A DNA stretch of 64,000 bases from Planococcus halocryophilus (lineage in GTDB: Bacteria; Bacillota; Bacilli; Bacillales_A; Planococcaceae), in assembly GCF_001687585.2 (NCBI RefSeq), contig NZ_CP016537.2, forward strand, positions 2,142,001-2,206,000, given 5' to 3'. Shown here one piece after another: positions 39,856 through 50,450 of this stretch (positions within the stretch are counted from its first letter, which is position 1; each line of letters begins with the position of its first letter). Position numbers and translations under genes: made by a program. The notes under the pieces are model-generated. The model saw only the letters and a program-made list of their open reading frames with translations. It was not told where the DNA came from and searched no databases.

Positions 39856-39877
39856 TCAACATAAGATGAAGTTCGAT

Positions 39878-40435
39878 TTAAACTTCCATAATTCCTTTTT
39901 CTTTATCTTTAGCCATTTCATCGATTTTCGCAATGTTGTCATCTGTCAATTTCTGAACATCATCGGAATATCCACGCAAGTCATCTACTGTAATTTCACT
40001 TTTCTTCTCAAGTTTTTTAAACTCGTCATTAGCATCGCGGCGAATATTGCGGATTCCAATTTTCGCTTCTTCTGCTTCTTTTTTCACTTGCTTAACAAGG
40101 TCTTTACGACGTTCTTCAGTCAAAGCGGGTACAGCTAAGCGAATAACAGAGCCATCATTTGATGGACTTAAACCTAAGTCAGATTTAAGAATCGCTTTTT
40201 CAATATCACCAAGAACCGATTTGTCATACGGTTGGATCATGATCAAACGAGCTTCAGGAATTGAAATTCCTGCGACTTGGTTGACCGGTGTTGGAGAACC
40301 GTAATAATCGATGGACAATTTATCCAAAATTGATGGAGTTGCACGGCCAGCACGAATTGATGCTAAATCGCGTGAAAAAGCTTGGATTGCACTAGACATT
40401 TTAGTTTCGGTTTCATTCATTACTGATTTCGGCAT
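39878..40435 (-). CDS. frr: Ribosome recycling factor
   Basis: A 185-residue two-domain factor that releases ribosomes after termination together with [22 protein letters not shown] and the charged three-helix bundle ([17 protein letters not shown]) are diagnostic. Its ATG overlaps the pyrH stop as TAATG, so translation is coupled. Confidence 0.97.
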   Translation of the reverse strand: MPKSVMNETETKMSSAIQAFSRDLASIRAGRATPSILDKLSIDYYGSPTPVNQVAGISIPEARLIMIQPYDKSVLGDIEKAILKSDLGLSPSNDGSVIRLAVPALTEERRKDLVKQVKKEAEEAKIGIRNIRRDANDEFKKLEKKSEITVDDLRGYSDDVQKLTDDNIAKIDEMAKDKEKGIMEV

Positions 40436-41160
40436 TAGATTGTTCTCCTCACTACTGTACCGATTTTCTCTCCAAGTACAGCTCTTTTTATATTTCCTTT
40501 TTCCATAATAGAGAATACTACGAGTGGGATGTCATTGTCCATACAAAGCGTAGAAGCAGTTGAATCCATCACTTGCAAACCTTGTTGAATCACGTCGAAA
40601 TAAGAAAGTTCATCATATTTTACTGCAGTTGAATCCGTCTTCGGATCAGCTGAGTATACACCATCAACATTGTTTTTTGCCATTAAAATGACATCGGCTT
40701 CAATTTCTGCCGCACGCAATGCTGCTGTTGTATCAGTTGAGAAGTAAGGATTTCCTGTACCTGCTGCAAAGATGACAACCCGTTTTTTCTCTAAATGACG
40801 AATGGCTCTTCTGCGGATATATGGTTCAGCTACTTGGCGCATTTCAATAGATGACAGCACGCGTGTTTCTACGTCCTGTTTTTCTAATGAATCTTGTAAA
40901 GCCAATGAGTTCATAACTGTCGCCAACATGCCCATATAATCAGCTGTCGCACGATCCATACCCATTTCAGAACCGACTTTACCTCTCCAAATGTTACCGC
41001 CGCCTACAACTACTGCGACTTCTACTCCGAGTTCTACCACTTCTTTTACTTGGCTTGCTACTGATTTGATAATCTCAGGGGACAATCCGAAACCCTGTCC
41101 TCCTGCCATTGCTTCACCACTTAGTTTTAATACAATGCGTTTATATTGCTGAACACTCAT
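40435..41160 (-). CDS. pyrH: Uridylate kinase
   Basis: A 241-residue UMP kinase of the amino-acid-kinase fold, forming UDP for pyrimidine nucleotide supply. KLSGEAMAG near residue 13, VGGGNIWRG and [11 protein letters not shown] are family motifs; [16 protein letters not shown] binds nucleotide. Start ATG follows CGGAGGG. It lies between tsf, after a terminator, and frr, with which it overlaps. Confidence 0.97.
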   Translation of the reverse strand: MSVQQYKRIVLKLSGEAMAGGQGFGLSPEIIKSVASQVKEVVELGVEVAVVVGGGNIWRGKVGSEMGMDRATADYMGMLATVMNSLALQDSLEKQDVETRVLSSIEMRQVAEPYIRRRAIRHLEKKRVVIFAAGTGNPYFSTDTTAALRAAEIEADVILMAKNNVDGVYSADPKTDSTAVKYDELSYFDVIQQGLQVMDSTASTLCMDNDIPLVVFSIMEKGNIKRAVLGEKIGTVVRRTI

Positions 41161-41191
41161 CGGTACCCTCCGTTACACTTTTATTGAAAAA

Positions 41192-41217
41192 TAGGGAACA
41201 CATTCTCGTGTTCCCTA
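41192..41217 (-). terminator. Terminator after tsf
   Basis: TAGGGAACAC pairs with GTGTTCCCTA around a six-base loop, then TTTTTC on the minus strand. No promoter is evident before pyrH, so partial readthrough is likely. Confidence 0.8.
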
Positions 41218-41241
41218 AGTTAAACCATATGATAAACAATC

Positions 41242-42126
41242 TTATTTTTTGTTAACTTGGCTCATAACTTCATCAGCAAAGTTGTCTTCACGTTTTTCGA
41301 TTCCTTCTCCAACTTCGTAACGGATGAATTCTTTAACAGTTCCACCAGTTGAAGTTGCGAAATCACGAACTTTTTGATCTGAGTTCTTAACGAATGCTTG
41401 GTCAAGCAAGCAAATATCTTCGAAATATTTACCAAGACGGCCTTCAACCATTTTAGCAACGATTTTTTCAGGTTTGCCTTCGTTTAATGCTTGCTCAGTC
41501 AAAATTTTGCGCTCGTGTTCTACTTCGTCAGCAGAAACTTCATCACGAGAAATGTATTTAGGGTTTAATGCAGCAATGTGCATAGCGATATCGCGAGCAG
41601 CATCTGAATCTGTAGAGTTCTCAAGAACTACTAATACTGAAATTCTTCCGCCCATGTGTAGGTATGGTCCAAATGCATCAGCATCTGTTTTCGTGCGGAT
41701 TTCAAAGCGACGCAAAGTAATTTTTTCACCAATTTTAGCGATAGCGTTTGAAATGTGGTCTGCAACTGTCAAACCGTTAGACATTGTAGAAGCGTTAGCT
41801 TCTTCAACAGTAGCTGGTTTAGTTGTGATCAAGTGATCGCCCAATTCTTTTACTAATGTTTGGAAGCCTTCGTTTTTCGCAACAAAGTCAGTTTCTGCGT
41901 TTACTTCGAAGATAATTGCTTCGTTTTCTTTTACAAGAATCGAAGTGATCCCTTCAGCTGCAATACGGTCTGCTTTTTTAGAAGCGCTTGAAAGACCTTT
42001 TTCACGTAGGAAATCGATTGCCGCTTCCATATCACCGTCTGTTTGTACTAAAGCTTTTTTGCAATCCATCATACCTGCGCCTGTTTTAGCGCGTAATTCT
42101 TTTACCATTTGTGCTGTTACTGCCAT
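41242..42126 (-). CDS. tsf: Elongation factor Ts
   Basis: A 294-residue guanine-nucleotide exchange factor for EF-Tu. The N-terminal [16 protein letters not shown] and [11 protein letters not shown] motifs are complete and length is typical. It follows rpsB, as in nearly all bacteria, with an intercistronic hairpin between them. Start ATG follows GAAGGAGG. Confidence 0.98.
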   Translation of the reverse strand: MAVTAQMVKELRAKTGAGMMDCKKALVQTDGDMEAAIDFLREKGLSSASKKADRIAAEGITSILVKENEAIIFEVNAETDFVAKNEGFQTLVKELGDHLITTKPATVEEANASTMSNGLTVADHISNAIAKIGEKITLRRFEIRTKTDADAFGPYLHMGGRISVLVVLENSTDSDAARDIAMHIAALNPKYISRDEVSADEVEHERKILTEQALNEGKPEKIVAKMVEGRLGKYFEDICLLDQAFVKNSDQKVRDFATSTGGTVKEFIRYEVGEGIEKREDNFADEVMSQVNKK

Positions 42127-42170
42127 GATTAAATTCCTCCTTCATAATTTGTAGCTATTTTCTCAAAAAA

Positions 42171-42202
42171 AGGTGATAAGAGGGGTTGGCCGCTTATCAC
42201 CT
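42171..42202 (-). terminator. Intercistronic terminator between rpsB and tsf
   Basis: AGGTGATAAG pairs with CTTATCACCT around a 12-base loop, then seven T on the minus strand. It would reduce tsf expression relative to rpsB. Confidence 0.8.
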
Positions 42203-42215
42203 GTGTAATCGTGAA

Positions 42216-42932
42216 TTACTCAGCAGATTCAGCTTGAGTTTCTTCATCTTCTTCCGGTTTTGACTCAAGCAATGCATCCGCCATTTTACCAGTTAATAAT
42301 TTAACTGCGCGAATTGCATCGTCGTTTGCAGGAATAACATAATCGATTTCATCTGGATCACAGTTAGTATCAACGATACCAACGATCGGGATGTTCAATT
42401 TCATTGCTTCTGCAACTGCAATACGTTCTTTACGTGGGTCAACTACGAACATTACGTCCGGTAGTGAACTCATGTCACGGATACCGCCTAGGAATTTAAC
42501 AAGACGTTCGTGTTGTTTTTTCAACTGAACAACTTCTTTTTTCGGTAGAACTTCGAAAGTTCCATCTTCTTCCATGCGTTCGATTTGTTTCAAACGGTTC
42601 ACACGTTTTTGGATTGTACCGAAGTTAGTAAGTGTTCCACCCAACCAACGTTGGTTGATGTAGTAGTTACCAGAGCGTTCTGCTTCTTCTTTAATAGCGT
42701 CTTGAGCTTGTTTTTTCGTACCAACGAAAAGAACTTTTCCGCCTTCTTCGCCAACTTGTTTCATGAAGCTATAAGCTTCTTCAAGTTTGCGAACTGTTTT
42801 TTGTAAATCGATGATGTAGATACCGTTACGCTCCACGAAAATATATTTTTTCATTTTCGGGTTCCAACGACGAGTCTGGTGACCGAAGTGTACACCAGCT
42901 TCTAACAATTGTTTCATTGAGATTACTGCCAT
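42216..42932 (-). CDS. rpsB: Ribosomal protein S2
   Basis: A 238-residue small-subunit protein. [19 protein letters not shown] at the start and [13 protein letters not shown] and [19 protein letters not shown] segments are diagnostic, with an acidic C-terminal tail. The ATG follows AGGAGG. In B. subtilis the fla/che operon lies between codY and rpsB; here only 220 bases separate them, containing the codY terminator, a promoter and a structured leader. Confidence 0.98.
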   Translation of the reverse strand: MAVISMKQLLEAGVHFGHQTRRWNPKMKKYIFVERNGIYIIDLQKTVRKLEEAYSFMKQVGEEGGKVLFVGTKKQAQDAIKEEAERSGNYYINQRWLGGTLTNFGTIQKRVNRLKQIERMEEDGTFEVLPKKEVVQLKKQHERLVKFLGGIRDMSSLPDVMFVVDPRKERIAVAEAMKLNIPIVGIVDTNCDPDEIDYVIPANDDAIRAVKLLTGKMADALLESKPEEDEETQAESAE

Positions 42933-42934
42933 GA

Positions 42935-43043
42935 TATGTTTCCTCCTGATAGGTTATTTTTTCCCTCCGCATTTTTCTTCTCTGAACCGTTACCCGATTG
43001 GGCACCTACGACTCAAATCGAAATGCGTGTGTATTTAACACCA
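42935..43043 (-). promoter_or_regulatory. Structured rpsB leader RNA
   Basis: A closing stem pairs 43021-43027 with 42968-42974 (CGCATTT/AAATGCG). Inside it a nine-base helix pairs 43008-43016 with 42982-42990, capped by a CCC/GGG hairpin at 42993-43002. The base of the closing stem lies a few bases from GGAGG, so folding could affect translation. Confidence 0.55.
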
Positions 43044-43049
43044 TTTGAA

Positions 43050-43079
43050 ATTATATCACGCTACCGTTCAAGAACGCAA
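43050..43079 (-). promoter_or_regulatory. Predicted sigma-A promoter of rpsB
   Basis: TTGCGT (43074-43079) and a perfect TATAAT (43050-43055) with an 18-base spacer, downstream of the codY terminator. Confidence 0.65.
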
Positions 43080-43112
43080 CAAGTTTCTATCATTTAGTTG
43101 AGATAGACAAAA

Positions 43113-43141
43113 AAAGATGCCGGAAATTCCCCGGCATCTTT
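43113..43141 (-). terminator. Terminator after codY
   Basis: AAAGATGCCGG pairs with CCGGCATCTTT around a short loop, 12 bases after the codY stop, followed by T5 on the minus strand. Confidence 0.87.
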
Positions 43142-43152
43142 TCAAAACAAAA

Positions 43153-43932
43153 TTAGTTCATTTTTAATTGTTCAAGTTCTGCAAGGAATTTCGTGTTCAA
43201 TACTTTAATGTATGTCCCTTTCATTCCTAGAGAACGTGATTCGATAACGCCAGCACTTTCAAGTTTACGAAGTGCATTAACGATTACTGAACGTGTAATA
43301 CCAACGCGGTCAGCAATTTTAGAAGCAACTAGTAATCCTTCGTTGCCATCTAATTCTTCGAAGATGTGTTCAATTGCTTCAAGTTCACTGTATGAAAGTG
43401 AAGAAATCGCCATTTGAACAACAGCTTTGCTACGAGCTTCCTCTTCAATGCGGTCGCCTTTTTCGCGAAGGATTTCCATCCCTACTACTGTTGCGCCGTA
43501 TTCTCCAAGAATTAAATCATCGTCATGGAATTCTGCTTCTACACGTCCAAGAAGCAATGTTCCAAGACGTTCGCCACCACCGTTAATTGGGACGATTGTT
43601 GTAAGACCGTCTTTAAACAACTCACGTTCTTCAACTGGGAAGATTGTGTGTTCGCTGTTTACGTCTAAGTTTTCAGTTGTTTCTGTGATGTTTGAAAGTT
43701 TTTGAGTATACTCAGCTGGGAATTGACGATCTTCAAGCATACCTTTCATACGATCGTTTTCGATTTGTTGGTTGATTGCATAGCCTAACACTTTACCTTT
43801 ACGGCTTACTACGAACGCGTTACATTCAATAACTTCGCTCAATGTTTCAGCCATATCTTTAAAGTTTACTTTTTTTCCGCCTGCTGCTTCCAGCATAGAG
43901 TTAATTCGTCTTGTTTTTCCTAATAAATTCAT
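43153..43932 (-). CDS. codY: GTP- and branched-chain-amino-acid-sensing regulator CodY
   Basis: A 259-residue global nutritional regulator. The N-terminal GAF domain binds isoleucine/valine and the C-terminal winged helix reads DNA ([20 protein letters not shown]). Typical length. It closes the xerC-hslV-hslU-codY operon, the cod arrangement of B. subtilis, and is followed by a strong terminator. The ATG follows TAGGAGG. I saw no clear CodY box in its own upstream gap. Confidence 0.97.
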   Translation of the reverse strand: MNLLGKTRRINSMLEAAGGKKVNFKDMAETLSEVIECNAFVVSRKGKVLGYAINQQIENDRMKGMLEDRQFPAEYTQKLSNITETTENLDVNSEHTIFPVEERELFKDGLTTIVPINGGGERLGTLLLGRVEAEFHDDDLILGEYGATVVGMEILREKGDRIEEEARSKAVVQMAISSLSYSELEAIEHIFEELDGNEGLLVASKIADRVGITRSVIVNALRKLESAGVIESRSLGMKGTYIKVLNTKFLAELEQLKMN

Positions 43933-44018
43933 TTAAATGAACCTCCTACAGTATTCGTACCTTGTTTATTCAATATTCTAAAGGTTTTTACACCTCAATG
44001 GAACTATTACGCCTTGTT

Positions 44019-45416
44019 TTACAGAATAAATTGTGACAAGTCTTTGTTTTTTGCCACATTTTCGAGTTTTTCATTCACATATTGGACAGTAATGTCAATT
44101 TGCGCTGGAGAAATCTCGGAAGCTTCAAAAGACAAATCTTCCAAAAGGCGCTCCAGGATGGTATGTAGCCTGCGCGCACCGATGTTATCTGTATCTTGAT
44201 TTACTTCATATGCAATTTCTGCAAGTCTGATTATTGAGGCATCACTGAAGTGTACCACAATTCCCTCTGTTTCGAGAAGGGCTTTATACTGATTTATTAA
44301 AGAATGTTTTGGTTCTGTTAATATTTTTACAAAATCTTCTACTTCTAGCTTCTGTAATTCTACTCGAATTGGAAAGCGACCTTGCAATTCAGGGATCAAA
44401 TCAGATGGTTTCGACATATGAAATGCTCCGGCAGCTACAAACAACATATAATCCGTTTTGACCGCTCCGTATTTAGTCGAAACAGTAGATCCTTCCACAA
44501 TCGGTAAGATATCGCGCTGTACACCTTCTCGTGACACATCAGCTGAAGACGAATTGCTTTTACTCGCTATTTTGTCCATCTCATCGATAAAGATAATGCC
44601 ATGCTGCTCAGCTCGTTCAATGGCTTCCATTCCTACTTCTTCATCGTCTACTAACTTAGCCGCTTCTTCTGTCGTTAACACACGACGAGCTTCTTTTACT
44701 CGTAAACGCCGCTTTTTCTTTTTCTTTGGCATAAGAGAAGAAAATGCATCCTGCATATTAGCTCCCATTTGTTCCATTCCCGAACCTTGTAGAGCGTCAA
44801 ACATAGAAAGTGAATTTTCAGCCACTTCAACCGTAACCCACTCTTCTTCTAATTTACCTGCTTTTAAGTCAGCAGCGATCTCTCTTCTCTTCACTCGAAC
44901 TTCAACTTCTGCAGTTGGTTCTTCTTCTTCCTGCTCGAGTTTTTGTCCGAAAAACATTTCTAGCGGGTTTTGGTTTGTTTGTTTTTTACGTAGAGAAGGC
45001 GCCAATAATTTAACGATTCGTTCATTCGCTGCCGTCTCCGCTTGGAATTTAACCGCTTCGTATTTTTCTTCTTTAACGATCCGCACAGCTGATTCGACTA
45101 AATCGCGTACCATCGATTCAACATCACGACCCACATATCCGACTTCTGTGAACTTTGTCGCTTCTACTTTAATGAATGGCGCACCCGTCAATTTAGCAAT
45201 ACGACGAGCGATTTCTGTTTTACCGACTCCAGTCGGACCAATCATTAAAATGTTTTTCGGAATTACTTCTCCGCGCATTTCTTCGTCCAACCGACTTCTA
45301 CGGTAGCGATTTCGCAAAGCGATAGCAATCGAACGTTTTGCATCTTTTTGTCCGACAATGTAACGATCTAAGTGATTAGTAATTTGTCTTGGCGTTAAAT
45401 CCGTTTGATTTTTCAT
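44019..45416 (-). CDS. hslU: HslU (ClpY/CodX) ATPase of the HslVU protease
   Basis: A 465-residue AAA+ unfoldase. Walker A GPTGVGKT is at residues 60-67, Walker B is [10 protein letters not shown], and between them lies the long I-domain with a basic KKKKKRR tract. It feeds substrates into the HslV peptidase. The ATG at 45416 shares a TAATG overlap with the hslV stop and follows GGAGG; the longer frame upstream is inside hslV. Confidence 0.96.
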   Translation of the reverse strand: MKNQTDLTPRQITNHLDRYIVGQKDAKRSIAIALRNRYRRSRLDEEMRGEVIPKNILMIGPTGVGKTEIARRIAKLTGAPFIKVEATKFTEVGYVGRDVESMVRDLVESAVRIVKEEKYEAVKFQAETAANERIVKLLAPSLRKKQTNQNPLEMFFGQKLEQEEEEPTAEVEVRVKRREIAADLKAGKLEEEWVTVEVAENSLSMFDALQGSGMEQMGANMQDAFSSLMPKKKKKRRLRVKEARRVLTTEEAAKLVDDEEVGMEAIERAEQHGIIFIDEMDKIASKSNSSSADVSREGVQRDILPIVEGSTVSTKYGAVKTDYMLFVAAGAFHMSKPSDLIPELQGRFPIRVELQKLEVEDFVKILTEPKHSLINQYKALLETEGIVVHFSDASIIRLAEIAYEVNQDTDNIGARRLHTILERLLEDLSFEASEISPAQIDITVQYVNEKLENVAKNKDLSQFIL

Positions 45417-45961
45417 TAGGATAATTCCTCCACAACAATTTGGTGATTTGTATAAACACAAATATCTGCTGCAGTTTCTAAAGCTGATTTCGCAATCTCT
45501 GCGGCTGTAAAATGATCTCCTGCGAATTTCTTTAATGCACGTCCAGCTGCTAACGCATAGTTACCACCAGATCCAATAGCTAAAATGCCATCATCCGGTT
45601 CAATCACTTCGCCAGTTCCTGAAACAAGCAATAGTTCATCTTTGTTCATGATAATAAGCATGGCTTCTAATTGGCGAAGCATTTTGTCTCCACGCCATTG
45701 CTTAGCCAGTTCCACAGCCGCTCTTTGAAGGTTGCCGTTATACTCAGTTAACTTTCCTTCGAACATTTCAAACAATGTAAAAGCATCTGCAACTGAGCCT
45801 GCAAACCCAGTTAACACTTGCCCATTATATAATTTACGCACTTTTCTTGCTGTATGCTTCATCACTACAGCATTGCCAAATGTCACTTGCCCATCGCCTG
45901 ACATCGCACATTGACCATTATGTCGAACCGCGAATATTGTGGTTGCATGAAATTCTTGCAT
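45416..45961 (-). CDS. hslV: HslV (ClpQ/CodW) peptidase
   Basis: A 181-residue proteasome-like peptidase. The conserved core starts at [10 protein letters not shown] with Thr7/Thr8, preceded by MQEFHA. Other landmarks are SGDGQVTFG and [16 protein letters not shown]. subtilis CodW has a similar short extension and uses an N-terminal Ser2 nucleophile; here residue 2 is Gln, so removal of the extension to expose Thr, or an atypical mechanism, must be considered. Start ATG follows AAAGGGGC. It overlaps hslU. Confidence 0.94.
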   Translation of the reverse strand: MQEFHATTIFAVRHNGQCAMSGDGQVTFGNAVVMKHTARKVRKLYNGQVLTGFAGSVADAFTLFEMFEGKLTEYNGNLQRAAVELAKQWRGDKMLRQLEAMLIIMNKDELLLVSGTGEVIEPDDGILAIGSGGNYALAAGRALKKFAGDHFTAAEIAKSALETAADICVYTNHQIVVEELS

Positions 45962-45977
45962 CGTAAAATGCCCCTTT

Positions 45978-46871
45978 CTAAGCTCTTGGATGTGAGTTCA
46001 AATACGTATTCCGTAAATGTTCTTTCGTAACGTGCGTATATACCTGCGTAGAACTTAAATGAGAATGTCCCAATAATTCCTGGACAGTCCGAATATCGGC
46101 TCCGTTATTGATCAGGTGAGTTGCAAAAGTATGACGAATCATATGTGGATAAATAGAAGAATTGACAGAAGCCTTTTTCATGCACTCGCTTAAAATATGA
46201 CGAACGCCTCGATCGGTAACCGCTTCTCCTCGACTATTTACAAATAAATAATCATGTTCTTGCTTCTTCATCAATTTAGGACGTGCATCTTCGAGGTAAT
46301 GTTCCAATGCATCTTGTGCAAACTGGCCATAAGGAATATAACGTTCTTTTCTTCCTTTCCCCATCACTTTTACAATTTGCATCGTTTGGTCTAAATCATT
46401 CAATCGAATAGATACACATTCGCCGACTCGCATACCGGTTGCATACAGTAATTCAAGTAATGCTGTATTACGAACCGACAATTTATCTTCACCCAGTACT
46501 GATTTAAACAGCTGTGCTAATTCCTCTTCATAAAAAAATTGCGGTAGCCGCTCTTCTTTTTTAGGATGATACAACGATCTAAACGCAGCTTCATCCAACC
46601 CATACTCCCGATTAGCATAACGGAAAAAAGACCGAATTGCAGAAATTTTTCTAGAAACCGTTGTTCTCGATAGTTTAGCATCATATAATTTCGTGACATA
46701 ATTTCTAGCATGTATATATTCGACTTCTCTAATGTCTGGTACACCTTCAGCATTCAGAAACTGAAAAAAATCCGCCAAATCATGTTCATAATGGTGGACG
46801 GTATGTTCAGAATAATTTTTTTCCAATTGGATATAACTCATAAAAGATTCCAGCATCTTTTCTTTTTCCAT
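45978..46871 (-). CDS. xerC: Tyrosine recombinase XerC (CodV)
   Basis: A 297-residue site-specific recombinase resolving chromosome dimers at dif with XerD. An N-terminal SAM-like domain precedes the catalytic domain with Arg in ATGMRVGE, HxxR in [11 protein letters not shown], His in GHSHLSSTQ and the nucleophile Tyr in VYTHV. The ATG at 46871 follows AAAGGTGGAG. First gene of the cod operon; its promoter overlaps the trmFO terminator. Position in the cod operon distinguishes it from XerD. Confidence 0.94.
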   Translation of the reverse strand: MEKEKMLESFMSYIQLEKNYSEHTVHHYEHDLADFFQFLNAEGVPDIREVEYIHARNYVTKLYDAKLSRTTVSRKISAIRSFFRYANREYGLDEAAFRSLYHPKKEERLPQFFYEEELAQLFKSVLGEDKLSVRNTALLELLYATGMRVGECVSIRLNDLDQTMQIVKVMGKGRKERYIPYGQFAQDALEHYLEDARPKLMKKQEHDYLFVNSRGEAVTDRGVRHILSECMKKASVNSSIYPHMIRHTFATHLINNGADIRTVQELLGHSHLSSTQVYTHVTKEHLRNTYLNSHPRA

Positions 46872-46895
46872 ACGCGCTCCACCTTTCAGCAAATA

Positions 46896-46933
46896 GAAAA
46901 GCCTCTAAATTATAACAACATTTAGAGGCTTTT
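46896..46933 (-). terminator. Terminator after trmFO, overlapping the xerC promoter
   Basis: AAAAGCCTCTAAAT pairs with ATTTAGAGGCTTTT around a loop of about nine bases. The minus strand ends in TTTTC. The loop and inner stem hold a TATAAT. Confidence 0.85.
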
Positions 46934-46938
46934 ATCAA
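46909..46938 (-). promoter_or_regulatory. Predicted promoter of xerC-hslVU-codY
   Basis: TTGATA (46933-46938) directly follows the trmFO stop, and TATAAT (46909-46914) is 18 bases downstream, inside the terminator hairpin. Confidence 0.55.
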
Positions 46939-48249
46939 TTAAACAGTTATTGTATTCATATAATTTTGAATTGATTCGAGAGCGCGGTTTGCGTGTCTTT
47001 CCGCACGCTCTTGTTTTGAACGGATACGTTCTCCTAAATCAGGGAACAATCCGAAGTTAACGTTCATTGGTTGGAAATTCTTGCTGTCTGCTTCGGTAAT
47101 GTATCGAGCCATACTACCTAATGCTGTTTCAGCTGGGAATATCAATAATTCTTCACCCAATGCCAATTTCGCAGCGTTAATGCCCGCTAATAACCCACTT
47201 CCTGCAGATTCAACATAACCTTCGACCCCCGTCATTTGACCAGCAAAGAAAATGTTTTCATCTGCTTTTAATTGATAAGTCGGTTTCAGCACACGCGGCG
47301 AGTTGATAAACGTGTTGCGGTGCATCACACCATAACGCACAATTTCAACATTTTCCAAGCCTGGGATCAATTTCAACACTTCTTTTTGAGGTCCCCATTT
47401 AAGATGTGTTTGGAAACCAACGATATTGTAAAGTGTTCCAGCTGCATCATCTTGACGAAGTTGAACAACTGCATACGGACGTTCTCCTGTTTTCGGATCT
47501 TCCAATCCAACTGGCTTCATCGGTCCGAATGTTAAAGTTTTCTCGCCTCTAGCTGCCATAACTTCAACAGGCATACAACCTTCAAAGTAAATTTCTTTTT
47601 CGAATTCTTTCAAAGGTACTACTTCAGCTTCAACAAGCGCTGTATGGAATCGCTTAAACTCTTCTTCTGTCATTGGACAGTTTAAATAAGCTGCTTCCCC
47701 TTTGTCGTAACGGGATTTCAAATATACTTTATCCATATCAATGCTGTCTTTTTCAACGATTGGTGCTGCTGCATCATAGAAATACAAATATTCTTCACCC
47801 GTCAATTTACGAATCTTCTCAGCAAGTGCTGGAGAAGTTAATGGACCGGTCGCAATAATCGTGATGCCTTCTGGGATTTCAGTTACTTCTTCATTGATCA
47901 CTTCTACTAATGGATGGTTTTTCACTTTATCAGTAACTGCCGCGGCAAATTCGTGACGGTCAACTGCTAGTGCACCACCCGCTGGTACTGATGCACCATC
48001 TGCTGATTCGATAATGACAGAATCCAATTTGCGCATTTCTTCTTTGATCACACCAACAGCGTTGGTTAATGAATTTGCGCGCAAGGAATTACTGCAAACC
48101 AGTTCGGCAAATTTATCTGTGTGATGTGCAGCAGTTTGTTGAACTGGTCGCATTTCAAATAAACGGACGTTCACTCCGCGTTTTGCGATTTGCCATGCCG
48201 CTTCACTACCAGCTAACCCTGCTCCAATTACGTTTACATATTTCGTCAT
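46939..48249 (-). CDS. trmFO: tRNA uracil-54 methyltransferase, folate/FAD dependent (TrmFO)
   Basis: A 436-residue flavoprotein methylating U54 in the T loop of tRNA using methylenetetrahydrofolate. The FAD loop [11 protein letters not shown] is at residues 9-19; [15 protein letters not shown] and [15 protein letters not shown] are family motifs. Formerly Gid. It is 20 bases downstream of topA and probably co-transcribed with it. Start ATG follows AGAGGTG. Confidence 0.96.
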   Translation of the reverse strand: MTKYVNVIGAGLAGSEAAWQIAKRGVNVRLFEMRPVQQTAAHHTDKFAELVCSNSLRANSLTNAVGVIKEEMRKLDSVIIESADGASVPAGGALAVDRHEFAAAVTDKVKNHPLVEVINEEVTEIPEGITIIATGPLTSPALAEKIRKLTGEEYLYFYDAAAPIVEKDSIDMDKVYLKSRYDKGEAAYLNCPMTEEEFKRFHTALVEAEVVPLKEFEKEIYFEGCMPVEVMAARGEKTLTFGPMKPVGLEDPKTGERPYAVVQLRQDDAAGTLYNIVGFQTHLKWGPQKEVLKLIPGLENVEIVRYGVMHRNTFINSPRVLKPTYQLKADENIFFAGQMTGVEGYVESAGSGLLAGINAAKLALGEELLIFPAETALGSMARYITEADSKNFQPMNVNFGLFPDLGERIRSKQERAERHANRALESIQNYMNTITV

Positions 48250-48269
48250 TTCTAAACACCTCTATATTA

Positions 48270-50339
48270 TTATTGAACTTCTTCTTTATAATCACAGCTC
48301 GTACAACTAATTTGTACACCTTTTTTCACTTTTTTCTCTACTAATAACTCGCTACATTTTGGACACGGTCGCTCAATTGGTTTATCCCATGAGACAAATT
48401 CGCATTCTGGATAACGTTCGCAACCGTAGAATATGCGGCGTTTTTTACTTTTTCTTTCGACAATTTCACCTTGCTTACACGTTGGGCATGTAACCCCTAT
48501 ATGCTTCACAATCGCTTTCGTATTTCGGCATTCAGGGAAGTTACTGCATGCCATGAATTTTCCGTAGCGACCCAATTTGTAAACCATAGGCGACCCACAT
48601 AGTTCACAATCTTCGCCAGCCGGCTCATCTTTGATCTGCACTTTTTCCATTTCATTTTCTGCTACTTCAACATTTTTTTCGAATTTCCGATAAAATGCGT
48701 CGATAATAGAGCGCCATTCGATTTCGCCTTCTTCGACAGTATCCAAGTCATGCTCCATTTTAGCTGTAAATTCAATGTTTAATATATCCGGGAAAAATTC
48801 AAGCACTAGCTGATGAACAATTTCACCCAACTCTGTTGGGATAAAGCGTTTTGCATCTAGTGTGACATACCCACGTTTTTGGATGGTATCCAATGTTGGT
48901 GCGTAGGTTGACGGACGTCCAATTCCAAGCTCTTCAAGCGCTCGTACTAAACGGGCCTCTGTAAAACGTGGAGGCGGCTGCGTAAAATGCTGATTTGGTG
49001 TAATATCAACCGCTTCTACTACGTCCCCTTCAGCCATTTCCGGTAAGATATTATCTTTTTCTTCTTTTTGATCATCCGTACCTTCAATATAAAGCTTCAT
49101 GAAACCTGGAAATTTAACTTGAGAACCATTTGCACGAAATACTGCTTCACCATTTTGCAATTCTGCCATAACTGTATCCAATACAGCCGACGACATCTGA
49201 CTTGCCACAAAACGGTCCCAAATGAGTTTATACAGTCGGTAAAGATCACGCGAAAGAATGCTCTTCATCGACTCTGGTGTCCGCATTACACTTGTTGGAC
49301 GCACAGCTTCGTGGGCATCTTGTGATTTTGCCGACTGCTTGGCAGCGACTTTTTGTGTAACGTACTGCTCACCGTAGTTTTCAACGATAAAATCGATTGT
49401 ATCTTTTTTCGCCGTATCTGAAATCCGCGTTGAATCTGTACGCATATAGGTGATTAATCCTGTGATGCCTTCTTTCCCTACTGCAATACCTTCATACAAT
49501 TGTTGCGCTAGCATCATTGTCTTTTTAGCTCGGAAGTTTAACTTGCGGGCAGCTTCTTGTTGGAGTGAAGAAGTTGTAAAAGAAGGGGAAGGATTTCTTT
49601 TTCTCTCTTTTTTTACAACACGATTTACTTTGAAATCTTTTCCTGACATTGAAGACATTACTTCTTTGACATCGGCTTCATTATGCAATTTCATTTTCTC
49701 TTTTGTGTTGCCATAAAATTGCGCTTCAAATTTTTTCTTCGATTTTTCGAACTCGCCAGTAATAGACCAGTATTCTTCCGGTTCAAAAACTTTGATTTCG
49801 TTTTCACGATCAATGACTAAACGCAAAGCCACTGATTGAACGCGTCCAGCTGACAATCCTTTTTTCACTTTTTTCCAAAGTAATGGACTAATGCTATACC
49901 CAACAAGACGATCTAGAATTCGGCGTGCTTGTTGTGCATCGACTAAGTCCATATCAATTTTGCGTGGATGCTTAAATGATTCTTTAATCGCATCTTTCGT
50001 GATTTCGTTAAAGACGACACGACAATCTGAAGTTTGGTCAATGCCGAGTGCCGTAGCTAAATGCCACGCAATTGCTTCTCCTTCTCTGTCGGGGTCAGCC
50101 GCGAGAAAGACTTTCTTTGCTTTTTTCGCTTCTTTTTTAAGATCTTGTAAGATTGGTCCTTTACCTCTGATCGTAATATAACGAGGTTCGTAATTGTTTT
50201 CCACGTCTACACCCATTTGACTCCGGGGCAAATCGCGTAAATGTCCAAGTGAAGCACGGACTTTATATTTCTTACCCAAATACCGTTCGATTGTTTTAGC
50301 CTTTGCAGGCGACTCCACAGTCACTAAAAAATCCGCCAT
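48270..50339 (-). CDS. topA: DNA topoisomerase I
   Basis: A 689-residue type IA topoisomerase that relaxes negative supercoils. A Toprim domain lies at the N-terminus ([15 protein letters not shown] and [11 protein letters not shown]), the catalytic Tyr is about Y298 in [12 protein letters not shown], and the C-terminus carries three four-Cys zinc ribbons (starting CELCGSP, CPTCKQG and CPKCSEL). The ATG at 50339 follows GAGGAGG; an in-frame ATG ten codons earlier precedes that site. It follows dprA across about 110 AT-rich bases. Confidence 0.97.
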   Translation of the reverse strand: MADFLVTVESPAKAKTIERYLGKKYKVRASLGHLRDLPRSQMGVDVENNYEPRYITIRGKGPILQDLKKEAKKAKKVFLAADPDREGEAIAWHLATALGIDQTSDCRVVFNEITKDAIKESFKHPRKIDMDLVDAQQARRILDRLVGYSISPLLWKKVKKGLSAGRVQSVALRLVIDRENEIKVFEPEEYWSITGEFEKSKKKFEAQFYGNTKEKMKLHNEADVKEVMSSMSGKDFKVNRVVKKERKRNPSPSFTTSSLQQEAARKLNFRAKKTMMLAQQLYEGIAVGKEGITGLITYMRTDSTRISDTAKKDTIDFIVENYGEQYVTQKVAAKQSAKSQDAHEAVRPTSVMRTPESMKSILSRDLYRLYKLIWDRFVASQMSSAVLDTVMAELQNGEAVFRANGSQVKFPGFMKLYIEGTDDQKEEKDNILPEMAEGDVVEAVDITPNQHFTQPPPRFTEARLVRALEELGIGRPSTYAPTLDTIQKRGYVTLDAKRFIPTELGEIVHQLVLEFFPDILNIEFTAKMEHDLDTVEEGEIEWRSIIDAFYRKFEKNVEVAENEMEKVQIKDEPAGEDCELCGSPMVYKLGRYGKFMACSNFPECRNTKAIVKHIGVTCPTCKQGEIVERKSKKRRIFYGCERYPECEFVSWDKPIERPCPKCSELLVEKKVKKGVQISCTSCDYKEEVQ

Positions 50340-50450
50340 AATTATTTCCTCCTCATAGAGGTTTCTCAAAACTGCTTAAAAGAATTACCTGTTGCAAAAT
50401 GTATAACAGTTTTTAGCTTAATGCAAGGGTTTTCGTTTTTTTCATTCTTT

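Noticed and set aside
44458..45306. A 282-codon plus-strand open frame opposite hslU
   Set aside because: It is antisense to a well-conserved gene, low-complexity (Ser-rich), has no ribosome site and matches no known protein type.
50340..50450. Possible topA promoter (TTGCAT followed by TATACA)
   Set aside because: The spacer is only 15 bases; no arrangement with 16-18 bases gives good hexamers.
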